A stretch of DNA of 32,126 bases, taken from assembly GCA_030691265.1 (NCBI GenBank), contig JAUYET010000024.1, positions 1 to 32,126 on the forward strand, written 5' to 3'. Below, one piece after another: positions 6,955-15,412 of the stretch. The notes below the pieces were generated by a model. That model had not been told where the DNA came from, did no database searches, and worked only from the letters and a program-made list of their open reading frames with translations. The stretch comes from Pseudomonadota bacterium. GTDB taxonomy: Bacteria > Pseudomonadota > Gammaproteobacteria > Burkholderiales > Thiobacillaceae. How positions within the stretch are numbered: the stretch's first letter is position 1; each line of letters opens with the position of its first letter. A program made the position numbers and the translations under genes.

Positions 6955-9126
6955 ATGCACGGTAACGCGGTATCCGGCACGAACCAGTCCCTGATCAGCT
7001 TGCTGATCGTCGAGGACGAGCCGCGTTATCTGGAAAGCACCCGTCTGCTGCTGGCGCAGTATGTACATAGCATCGACTCCGCCCTCACCGCCACGCAAGC
7101 CTACGCGCTGCTGGCCGAGCGACGTTACGACCTGGCCCTGCTCGACCTGCGTCTCCCCGATGGAAACGGCCATGAAATCATGGCCTATATCCGCGCACAT
7201 CATCCAGACTGCCGGGTCATCGTCGCCAGCGGCGACAGCCAGATCGAATCCGCCATTCAATCGCTACGCCTCGGCGCTTACGACTATCTGCGCAAGCCCT
7301 ACGAGCCGGAAGAACTGATCAAGACCGTGCGCAACGTCGTGCGCAAACTGCAACTCGAACACGACAACGCGTGCATGGTGCATCAGCTCGAACAATCCGA
7401 GCAGTGGCACCGCCTGCTGGTCAATGCCTCGCCGGATGTCATTTACACCCTCGACGCCGACGGCCGCTTCACCTACCTCAACGACAGCATCGAAGGCACG
7501 CTGGGCTATATGCCGGGCGAACTGATCGGCCGCGACTACACGACCCTCATCGCCGCGGATCAGCTGGAAATCGCGCTCTACCACTTCAACGAACGCCGCA
7601 CCGGCGAACGTGCCACACGCAATTTCGAGTTGCTGCTGCGGCGCAAGGACGACCTGCTCAGCAGCCTCACCGAACGCGTTTCCGATCAACGCGTGGTGGT
7701 GGAACTGTCCTCGATGGGCATGTACCGCCCCACCAGCCTGGGCATGGGCGAATTTCTCGGCACCTACGGCGTCGTGCGCGACATCAGCGCACGCAAGCAG
7801 GCAGAGGCGACCATCACATTCCAGGCCTATCACGACCTGCTCACCGGCCTGCCCAACCGCGCGCTGTTCAAAGACCGCCTCGGCCAGGCGATGGTGCATG
7901 CCAAGCGCCATGGACAGACCATGGCGACGCTGTTCCTCGACATGGACCGATTCAAGGTCGTCAACGACACCCTCGGCCATCTGGTCGGCGATAGCCTGCT
8001 GCAAGCCCTGGCGCAACGGCTGCGCGGCTGTTTGCGCGAGGGCGACACCCTGTCGCGCATCGGTGGCGACGAATTCATGCTGCTGCTGCCGCACATCCGC
8101 ACGCGCGACAACGCCGCCTATATCGCCCAGAAAATCATCACCTCGCTGAAGCAACCTTTCAACATCGAAGGCAACGAGATTTATGCCGGCATGAGTATCG
8201 GCATCGCCATCTTCCCGGACGACGGCGACAACATCGAACTGCTGATCAAGCATGCCGATATCGCCATGTATCACGCCAAAGACCAGGGTCGTAACGACTA
8301 CAAGTTCTTCACCCAGGACCTGCACAAATCGTTCACCGGCCGCCTGGCTATCGAAAACGAGATGCGCCACGCCCTGGAAAAGCAAGAATTCGAAGTCTTC
8401 TACCAACCCCAGGTCGCGTTTGGAAGCCAGCGTATCCGCGGCATGGAAGCCCTGATTCGCTGGAACCACCCGACGCGCGGCCTGGTTTCCCCGAACGATT
8501 TCATTCCCATCGCAGAAGAATCCGGCCTCATCACGCCGATCAGCGAATGGGTGATGGGCGCAGCCTGTCGCCAGGCCAAGCTCTGGCGTGACTCCGCACT
8601 GCCGCCGATCACGATGGCGATCAATCTTTCCGCGCGCCAGATCGAACACCCGCAATTCGTCGAAAAATTCCTGCATTGCCTGCACAAGCACATGGCGGAC
8701 GGTACCGGCATCGAAATCGAGATCACCGAAACCACGCTGATGCGCGACATGGATGGCGCCGTCAGCAAGCTGCGCAAACTGGCGGAAATGGGCGTCGAGA
8801 TTTCCATCGACGATTTCGGTACCGGCTACTCCTCGCTGTCCTACCTCAAGAAACTGCCGATCAACACCATCAAGATCGACCGCAGCTTTATCCATGACCT
8901 CACCGGCCACATGAACAACGGCAGCACCATCGTCGCGGGCATCGCCGCGATGGCCAAAGGACTCAAGCTCAAGGTCGTCGCCGAAGGCGTGGAAACGCGG
9001 GAGCAACTCGACTACCTGCAAACCCTGGGCTGCGATACCTATCAGGGCTACTTCTTCAGCCGCCCGGTTCAAGCCGCGGCCGCCACCGAACTGCTGACCC
9101 GCGGCCTGGCCCTGCCGATAGATTGA
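6955..9126 (+). CDS. Response regulator with REC-PAS-GGDEF-EAL domains (c-di-GMP turnover)
   Basis: The 723-residue protein begins with a receiver domain (LLIVEDEP; phospho-acceptor Asp about 64 in LLDLRLPDG; conserved Lys about 113 in RKPYEP). A PAS domain follows (about 145-280, SPDVIYTLDADGRFTYLN), then a GGDEF domain with an intact GGDEF motif at about 370-374, and an EAL domain with intact EAL at about 498-500 plus the DDFGTGYSS and VVAEGVET motifs. An RxxD inhibitory site (REGD) lies exactly five residues before GGDEF. Both catalytic halves look able to work, so the protein could make and break c-di-GMP under control of phosphorylation and the PAS ligand. AAGGG about 9 bases before the ATG supports the start. 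It is probably co-transcribed with the kinase upstream. A palindromic element starts immediately after its stop codon. Confidence 0.95.
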   Translation: MHGNAVSGTNQSLISLLIVEDEPRYLESTRLLLAQYVHSIDSALTATQAYALLAERRYDLALLDLRLPDGNGHEIMAYIRAHHPDCRVIVASGDSQIESAIQSLRLGAYDYLRKPYEPEELIKTVRNVVRKLQLEHDNACMVHQLEQSEQWHRLLVNASPDVIYTLDADGRFTYLNDSIEGTLGYMPGELIGRDYTTLIAADQLEIALYHFNERRTGERATRNFELLLRRKDDLLSSLTERVSDQRVVVELSSMGMYRPTSLGMGEFLGTYGVVRDISARKQAEATITFQAYHDLLTGLPNRALFKDRLGQAMVHAKRHGQTMATLFLDMDRFKVVNDTLGHLVGDSLLQALAQRLRGCLREGDTLSRIGGDEFMLLLPHIRTRDNAAYIAQKIITSLKQPFNIEGNEIYAGMSIGIAIFPDDGDNIELLIKHADIAMYHAKDQGRNDYKFFTQDLHKSFTGRLAIENEMRHALEKQEFEVFYQPQVAFGSQRIRGMEALIRWNHPTRGLVSPNDFIPIAEESGLITPISEWVMGAACRQAKLWRDSALPPITMAINLSARQIEHPQFVEKFLHCLHKHMADGTGIEIEITETTLMRDMDGAVSKLRKLAEMGVEISIDDFGTGYSSLSYLKKLPINTIKIDRSFIHDLTGHMNNGSTIVAGIAAMAKGLKLKVVAEGVETREQLDYLQTLGCDTYQGYFFSRPVQAAAATELLTRGLALPID

Positions 9127-9127
9127 T

Positions 9128-9307
9128 CCGTGCTTATCGGGTTGTCACACCCACCCACTAGATGTAGTGGCGCGTGATTTCGCGGCATGGCGCCGTAGGT
9201 TGGGCAAAGCGAAGCGTGCCCAACAGCGCACCGGTTCGTTGGGCCCGCTTCGCTTTGCCCAACCTACGTCACAACCGGTAGTGGGTGGGTTAACCGGATA
9301 AGCACGG
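9128..9307. mobile_element. 180-bp MITE-like palindromic element, full length
   Basis: The ends are near-perfect inverted repeats: CCGTGCTTATCGGGTT on the left and AACCGGATAAGCACGG on the right. Inside is a palindrome with 30-base arms (9195-9224 and 9238-9267, one mismatch) starting GTAGGTTGGGCAAAGCG and separated by 13 bases. The 7-base sequence TTGATCC occurs at 9123-9129 and again at 9309-9315, a possible target-site duplication that includes the stop codon of the preceding gene. No open reading frame is present, so any movement would need a transposase from elsewhere. Related copies lie near 15348, 19558 and 31898. Confidence 0.75.
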
Positions 9308-9379
9308 CTTGATCCATCCGGCGCATAAGCGCCGCGCTTTCCGGGACAATGGCGGCCAGTCCCAACCTCGCAGCAAACC

Positions 9380-11200
<1,821 letters not shown>

Positions 11201-11228
11201 CGGCAAGCCGACATTTCGCACACGCCTC

Positions 11229-11762
11229 TTACGCCGGAAACCGCAGCCGCGAGAAGCTTCGCCCGTTGCTGATCGCGGCGCGTTCGATCTCGGCGGCGGA
11301 GTCGATCCAGCCCCTTTCCTGCAGGAAAAGTAGCCAGGCGCGCGTGCTGATCTTGCGGCAGTTGGTCGGCAACAGAAAACTGGCACGGGCAATCTTGTGA
11401 TCCTCGAACAGGAATACTCCGGTCGTGATTGGTGCTGCGAGTGCGAGATCGGTCATGATTTCCTGAATCGCCAATTCCCCGAGATTCGCCTTTCGAAGTG
11501 GCGTTTGGTCGCTTGACTGCGCTGCCAGATGGCGCTGGAAGACACGTGTGCTCAAGATGGGAATCGAGTGTTCGACCACCCAACGGCGGATTTTTTCGCT
11601 AGTCGGGGTGGCATTGCGCGTAACTTCGTGCAACACCATGTCAACCATGTTCACCGGCCAACCGGACTTGAGCAGAAGATCCAGCGAGTCAGCATAGGCC
11701 AGCGTAATCAGCGGCCCGGCATCGGGTAGCAGAACGATGGGAGTTTTCGAGACTTCCGTCAC
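11229..11762 (-). CDS. PIN-domain toxin, probable RNase
   Basis: The 177-residue protein shows the spaced acidic residues of a PIN nuclease: Asp14 in LLPDAGPLITLA, Glu46 in VLHEVTRN, Glu96 in NLGELAIQE and Asp121 in FLFEDHKIA. PIN toxins are Mg2+-dependent RNases that, in toxin-antitoxin pairs, cut specific tRNAs, rRNA or mRNA. The start is a GTG at 11762, three bases after the stop of the small RHH gene upstream, so the pair is translationally coupled, which supports a toxin-antitoxin role. The C-terminal 40 residues run past the PIN core. The RNA target cannot be deduced. It overlaps nothing and is convergent with the ABC exporter gene (28-base gap). Confidence 0.78.
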   Translation of the reverse strand: MTEVSKTPIVLLPDAGPLITLAYADSLDLLLKSGWPVNMVDMVLHEVTRNATPTSEKIRRWVVEHSIPILSTRVFQRHLAAQSSDQTPLRKANLGELAIQEIMTDLALAAPITTGVFLFEDHKIARASFLLPTNCRKISTRAWLLFLQERGWIDSAAEIERAAISNGRSFSRLRFPA

Positions 11763-11765
11763 CGC

Positions 11766-12110
11766 TTACGCTGCCAACGCGTTCAGATCGTCCACCATGC
11801 CCTGCGTGGTTGCGGCGGACAAGCGTGGCATCGGCAGGCGGGCTTGGGTCATCAGCAAGAAGAGGTCTTCCTCGCTGTCGATACCCAGCTCGGTCATCGC
11901 GGCGAGATCGTCGATCCGTCCCAGCGAGAAGTCGAGCAGGGTACGGTAGTTATGGTTGCCGGCGACTTCGGCGGACTCGAAGGTTTCCACCAGGTAGCGC
12001 AGTTCGGCATTGAATAGCGCGTTAATCGACGTGTCCGTCTTGGCCGCGATGATCTTCGCCCGCTTGAGCAATTGGCGATCCACCGCGCCCGTGAAATTGA
12101 CTGTGGCCAT
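11766..12110 (-). CDS. Ribbon-helix-helix antitoxin
   Basis: The 114-residue product begins with a short ribbon-helix-helix DNA-binding segment (ATVNFTGAVDRQLLKRAKIIAAKTDTSINALFNAEL), as in CopG/MetJ-type antitoxins. The rest (about 45-114) is acidic and helical and would wrap the toxin. It precedes the PIN gene by three bases, the usual antitoxin-first order. A GGAG Shine-Dalgarno lies 8 bases before the ATG. The perfect palindrome upstream at 12140-12160 is a likely binding site for its own repression. The family assignment is by pattern only. Confidence 0.75.
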   Translation of the reverse strand: MATVNFTGAVDRQLLKRAKIIAAKTDTSINALFNAELRYLVETFESAEVAGNHNYRTLLDFSLGRIDDLAAMTELGIDSEEDLFLLMTQARLPMPRLSAATTQGMVDDLNALAA

Positions 12111-12139
12111 GCATAAGCTCCCTAACGAACAGAACGTTG

Positions 12140-12172
12140 AATCAAGTGTAGCACTTGATTATGTGTAATCCA
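12140..12172 (-). promoter_or_regulatory. Palindromic operator over the candidate promoter of the toxin-antitoxin operon
   Basis: AATCAAGTG (12140-12148) and CACTTGATT (12152-12160) form a perfect palindrome with a 3-base centre. Read on the minus strand it contains TACACT (12150-12145), a fair -10 box. TGGATT (12172-12167) lies 16 bases further upstream as a weak -35. The transcript would start about 28 bases before the antitoxin ATG. A repressor bound to the palindrome would cover the -10 box, which fits autoregulation by the RHH antitoxin. Confidence 0.5.
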
Positions 12173-12287
12173 GCGGCCACAGGATGCATACACCGGGCGG
12201 CAGACGTTTGGAATCCAGCCCGCGCAACAGAACCCGGACGACAGGTTTCAGCATCGATGCCGCCTGATAAAGCCAGGATTACTCCTT

Positions 12288-12316
12288 AGCTAAAAAAATG
12301 AATTTACCCGTAAATT
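12288..12316 (-). terminator. Weak AT-rich terminator behind the HAD phosphatase gene
   Basis: On the minus strand AATTTAC and GTAAATT (12316-12310 and 12307-12301) form a 7-base stem around two bases, followed by CATTTTTTT. This has the form of an intrinsic terminator just past the stop codon at 12320, but the stem is AT-rich and the loop is too tight for full pairing, so it would be weak. The remaining gap to the antitoxin (about 12173-12287) holds nothing recognisable. Confidence 0.4.
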
Positions 12317-12319
12317 TTC

Positions 12320-12979
12320 CTATTGCCGCAAGCTGATCACCGGCCAGCCCAGCCGTTCCGCATGCGCGCGCAGGGTCGCATCCGGGTCTACCGCGACCGG
12401 ATGGGTCACGATTTCCAGCAGCGGCAGGTCGTTCAACGAATCGCTGTAAAACCAGCTTTCGCTGAAGTCATCCAAACCTTGTCCACGCGCGGCCAGCCAT
12501 TCATGCAGGCGGCGCACCTTGCCTTCCTTGAACGAGGGCAGGCCGTGCGGGCGGCCGGTGAATTCGCCGTCGAAATGTTCCGGTTCGGTGGCAATCAGGT
12601 GCGGCACGCCCAGATGCGCGGCGATGGGCGCGGTGACGAAGCTGTTGGTGGCGGTGACGATGACGCAGGTATCGGCGCGATGTTTTTCCAGCAAAGCCGG
12701 CGTGCCGGCGGCGATCATCGGGACGATCTTGCGCGCCATGAAATCGGCGTGCCAGACATCGAGTTGCGCGCGCGGATGGCGCGACAGCGGCTTCAACTGG
12801 AAGTCGAGGAATTCGAAGATATCCAGCGTGCCGGCTTTGTATTGATCGTAGAAAGTCTGGTTGCGCGCTTCGTAAACTTCGCGATCAACCACGCCCTGTT
12901 CGATCAGGAATTGCGCCCATTCAAAATCGGAATCGCCGGCAAGCAGCGTGTTGTCAAGGTCGAACAAAGCGAGGCGCAT
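12320..12979 (-). CDS. HAD-superfamily phosphatase, SerB-like (HAD-IB)
   Basis: The 219-residue protein has the HAD motifs in order: motif I FDLDNT (nucleophile Asp7, acid/base Asp9), motif II Thr in IVTATNSF, motif III Lys in FKEGKVRRL, and motif IV YSDSLNDLPLL. A helical cap lies between motifs I and II (about 15-85), typical of the IB subfamily that contains phosphoserine phosphatases and several lipid or small-molecule phosphatases. The substrate is unknown. The ATG at 12979 is chosen because it puts motif I at the N-terminus; the frame extends further but that part overlaps the divergent gene. The Shine-Dalgarno is weak. Confidence 0.9.
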   Translation of the reverse strand: MRLALFDLDNTLLAGDSDFEWAQFLIEQGVVDREVYEARNQTFYDQYKAGTLDIFEFLDFQLKPLSRHPRAQLDVWHADFMARKIVPMIAAGTPALLEKHRADTCVIVTATNSFVTAPIAAHLGVPHLIATEPEHFDGEFTGRPHGLPSFKEGKVRRLHEWLAARGQGLDDFSESWFYSDSLNDLPLLEIVTHPVAVDPDATLRAHAERLGWPVISLRQ

Positions 12980-13036
12980 GGCGGGTCCATCAGTGTTTTC
13001 TAATAGAATGCGGCGGATTGTATCCGAGGCGAAAAC

Positions 13037-13699
13037 ATGAACATCCTGTCCGCCAACATCCCGCAATACTGGCTCTGGGGCCTGTGGCTGTTCGCCGCCG
13101 CGCTGGGCTGGCTGATCTTCCGTCGCGCCAACTGGCGCATGCTGGCCGATTCCGCCAACCTCAACGTTTTCCTCGCCGCCTGCGTCACCGTGCTGGGCAT
13201 CTGGTTCATCAAGGCCGGCATCAAACCCGGCCTGGATTTTCACCTGCTCGGCGCGACCGTGCTGACGCTGATGTTCCGGCCGCTGTTCGCTTTATTCGGC
13301 ATCGCCCTGATCACCGCCGCGATTGCACTCTGGCATGGGGAATACGCCGCCTTCGCGCCGAACTGGCTGATCATGGGCGCGGCGCCGGTGGCGGTGTCCT
13401 GGGCGATCTACAGTCTGGCCGATCGCAAGCTGCCCAATCACCTGTTCATCTACATCTTCATCAACGCCTTCTTCGGCTCCGCCATCGCCATCGCCGCGAC
13501 CGGCCTGACCGCGACCGGCTTCGCGGCGGCATCGGGCCTGTATCCGCTGGATTACCTGCTGCAAAGCTACCTGCCGTTTTTTCTGCTGATGGCGTTCAGC
13601 GAAGCCTTCCTCACCGGCATGCTGATCACGATGATGGTGATCTACAAACCCGAGTGGGTCGCCACCTTCGACGACAAACGCTATCTGCTCGATAAATAG
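13037..13699 (+). CDS. CbiM-like ECF transporter membrane protein (PF01891-type)
   Basis: The 220-residue protein has about six or seven membrane helices. The GLDFHLLGATVLTLMFRPLFAL segment resembles the CbiM/NikM core (HLLGA). CbiM-family proteins are substrate-binding components of cobalt or nickel ECF transporters. Two points argue for a changed role: the N-terminal His-containing MHI motif that binds metal in CbiM is absent (the protein starts MNILSANIPQYW), and no CbiN, CbiQ or CbiO gene is next to it. GAGG about 9 bases before the ATG supports the start. It is divergent from the HAD gene, with a 57-base gap that holds a TAATAGAAT-like -10 region. Confidence 0.7.
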   Translation: MNILSANIPQYWLWGLWLFAAALGWLIFRRANWRMLADSANLNVFLAACVTVLGIWFIKAGIKPGLDFHLLGATVLTLMFRPLFALFGIALITAAIALWHGEYAAFAPNWLIMGAAPVAVSWAIYSLADRKLPNHLFIYIFINAFFGSAIAIAATGLTATGFAAASGLYPLDYLLQSYLPFFLLMAFSEAFLTGMLITMMVIYKPEWVATFDDKRYLLDK

Positions 13700-13710
13700 G
13701 CGGCCGCGCC

Positions 13711-15036
13711 TCAGCGCTTCGCATCCGGCACGAACTTCAGCACATTGCCGTTGATGCAATAACGCTTGTAAGTCGGCGCCGGGCCGTCGTCGAAGACATG
13801 GCCGAGGTGGATGCCGGAACTGGCGCTGCGCACTTCGACGCGCTTCATGCCTAGCGCCACGTCTTCATGCAGGCTGACGGCGCCCGCCACCGGCGCGAAG
13901 AAACTCGGCCAGCCGGTGCCGCTTTCGAACTTGCCGTCGCTGCGGAACAGCGCCGCGCCGGTGATCGGATCGACGAAGGTGCCGGGACGCTTTTCGTCCA
14001 GATGCGAGCCGGTGCCGGGCCGCTCGGTGCCCTCCTCGAAGGCGATCTTCTGTTGCGCCGGGGTCAGCAAATGGAAGCCCAGCCATTTCCAGAAACGTGT
14101 TTTTTCGCCGGTGTAGCCGGTGTAGCGCGAGACCTCTTTGCCCTGCTCGAACAGCACGATGGTGGGCGTGGCGAACAAGCCTTTTTCCAGCTTCCAGTCG
14201 GTCGGCGCATTCGGGTTCAGGGTACTGACCACGGCCACTTCGGCCTTCCAGTGATCGAGCACTTCGGCCTTGAACTGTTTGCAGAACGGGCATTCCTCGG
14301 CTTCGAACACCACCAGTTGCCGCTCGAAGGCCAGCGCCTTGCCGTCCAGGCGCGGCGCCGCCGGCTTTTGCGCTGACTTCGAGCCGGGATACTTGACGCC
14401 GGTGCCGCCCAGGCCGCAATAGCCCTTGGGGTTCTTCTTCAGGTAATCCTGGTGGGCGTCCTCGGCGGAGAAATAGGCTTTCAGAGCGGCAATATCAGTC
14501 GTGATCTTGCCCAACCCACCCTGCGTCAGCGCCTGCTGATAGGCCGCGCGGGTTTTCCGGGCGACCTCCAGTTGCGCATCGGAATGCGTGTAGATGGCGC
14601 TGCGATAGTTGCTGCCGACGTCGTTGCCCTGACGATCGCCCTGGGTCGGGTCGTGGCTTTCCCAGAACTTGATCAGCACGGTTTCCAGGCTGGTCCGCGC
14701 CGGGTCGAAAGTCACTTTCACCACTTCCGCATGATTGCGTTTGCCGGTCGTGCCGGAACGCACGCTTCGTTCATGCGCGAGCACCGCTTCATAGTTGCCG
14801 GCGATGTCGCCGTTGGCATAACCGCTTTCGACATCGACCACGCCGGGAATTTCCGACATGCGTTTTTCCGCACCCCAGAAGCAGCCCATGCCGAGCACGA
14901 TGCTATCGACCTGGGCATTCGGGTTACTGACTACTTTTTTAGCGTGCATGGCGGATTTTTCCTCGGCGCAGGCGCTGAACAGAAAGCTCATGCTGAGCAC
15001 CAGAAGCAGGCCTTGAATCGTTCGACTGTTAACCAT
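13711..15036 (-). CDS. msrAB: Lipoprotein methionine sulfoxide reductase MsrA-thioredoxin-MsrB fusion
   Basis: The 441-residue product has a lipoprotein signal with lipobox FSAC (Cys23). MsrA follows (about 45-215) with catalytic Cys52 in GCFWGAE and a likely resolving Cys207 in KGYCGLG. Next is a thioredoxin-fold domain (about 235-325) with active site CPFC (249-252). MsrB is C-terminal (about 330-441), with SGTGWPSFF, HLGHVFDDGP and catalytic Cys427 in RYCING. The two CxxC zinc sites usual in MsrB are replaced (FVDPITG and RSASSG), and Cys427 is the only cysteine in that domain. It should repair both S- and R-methionine sulfoxide in envelope proteins. Neisseria PilB has the same three activities with the thioredoxin first. 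AAAGGA six bases before the ATG supports the start. Confidence 0.93.
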   Translation of the reverse strand: MVNSRTIQGLLLVLSMSFLFSACAEEKSAMHAKKVVSNPNAQVDSIVLGMGCFWGAEKRMSEIPGVVDVESGYANGDIAGNYEAVLAHERSVRSGTTGKRNHAEVVKVTFDPARTSLETVLIKFWESHDPTQGDRQGNDVGSNYRSAIYTHSDAQLEVARKTRAAYQQALTQGGLGKITTDIAALKAYFSAEDAHQDYLKKNPKGYCGLGGTGVKYPGSKSAQKPAAPRLDGKALAFERQLVVFEAEECPFCKQFKAEVLDHWKAEVAVVSTLNPNAPTDWKLEKGLFATPTIVLFEQGKEVSRYTGYTGEKTRFWKWLGFHLLTPAQQKIAFEEGTERPGTGSHLDEKRPGTFVDPITGAALFRSDGKFESGTGWPSFFAPVAGAVSLHEDVALGMKRVEVRSASSGIHLGHVFDDGPAPTYKRYCINGNVLKFVPDAKR

Positions 15037-15409
15037 GTTATGTCCTTTTTAGCCGTTCAGGCTGAAGTGTCGATGAGCGCGTCGACCGCTTGGGTGGAAG
15101 CATCCGGCTGGCTGGGTTGCTTCGCGTCGTCACCGCGCAAGCGGTCTTGCAAACGGTCTTGCAAGCGCTCTGACAACCGTTCCGCGTACCGAGTTGCAAC
15201 ATTGCTGGAAGCGCTGGAAGAACAGGCATTGATCGGCATATCGATCTCCACAAAAGGCATAGGTGATGGGTATCCAGCGTCGCCGGGCAAGCTGGTCTCA
15301 TGCATTAGTCGATGCTCGCCGCGATTCCTTACAGTCAGTTGGAAATTTGCGTGCTTAGCGGGTTTTCACACCCACCCGGCAGATGTCGTGGGGCGTGATT
15401 TCGCGGCAA
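15037..15409. other. Region between msrAB and the sensor kinase: possible small ORF and a repeat fragment
   Basis: These 373 bases hold no recognised gene. On the minus strand a frame from 15305 to 15057 encodes up to 82 residues (MHETSLPGDAGYPS..., with LSERLQDRLQDRL in the middle), ending 20 bases before the msrAB start. It has no convincing Shine-Dalgarno and no known domain. It contains two tandem copies of CGGTCTTGCAA (15142-15152 and 15154-15164). Whether it is a gene is undecided. The right part is a fragment of the palindromic element, listed separately. Confidence 0.35.
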
Positions 15410-15412
15410 CTA
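15348..15412. repeat. Partial copy of the MITE-like element
   Basis: The sequence from GCGTGCTTAGCGGGTT through GCGTGATTTCGCGGCA matches the left 65 bases of the full element at 9128, with about one difference in five bases, but lacks the central palindrome. Its inner end coincides with the stop codon of the minus-strand sensor kinase (TAG at 15412-15410), so the last codons of that gene abut or fall within repeat-derived sequence. Confidence 0.65.

Noticed and set aside
7264-9072. 602-codon minus-strand frame opposite the GGDEF/EAL gene
   Set aside because: The plus-strand frame has all catalytic motifs; the antisense product has no domain and an odd composition, so it is a shadow frame.
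9128-9307. Element as a complete insertion sequence
   Set aside because: At 180 bp it has no transposase frame, so at most it is a non-autonomous element.
12191-12271. 27-codon frame starting at the ATG near 12187
   Set aside because: No ribosome site, no conserved feature, and too short to support as a gene.
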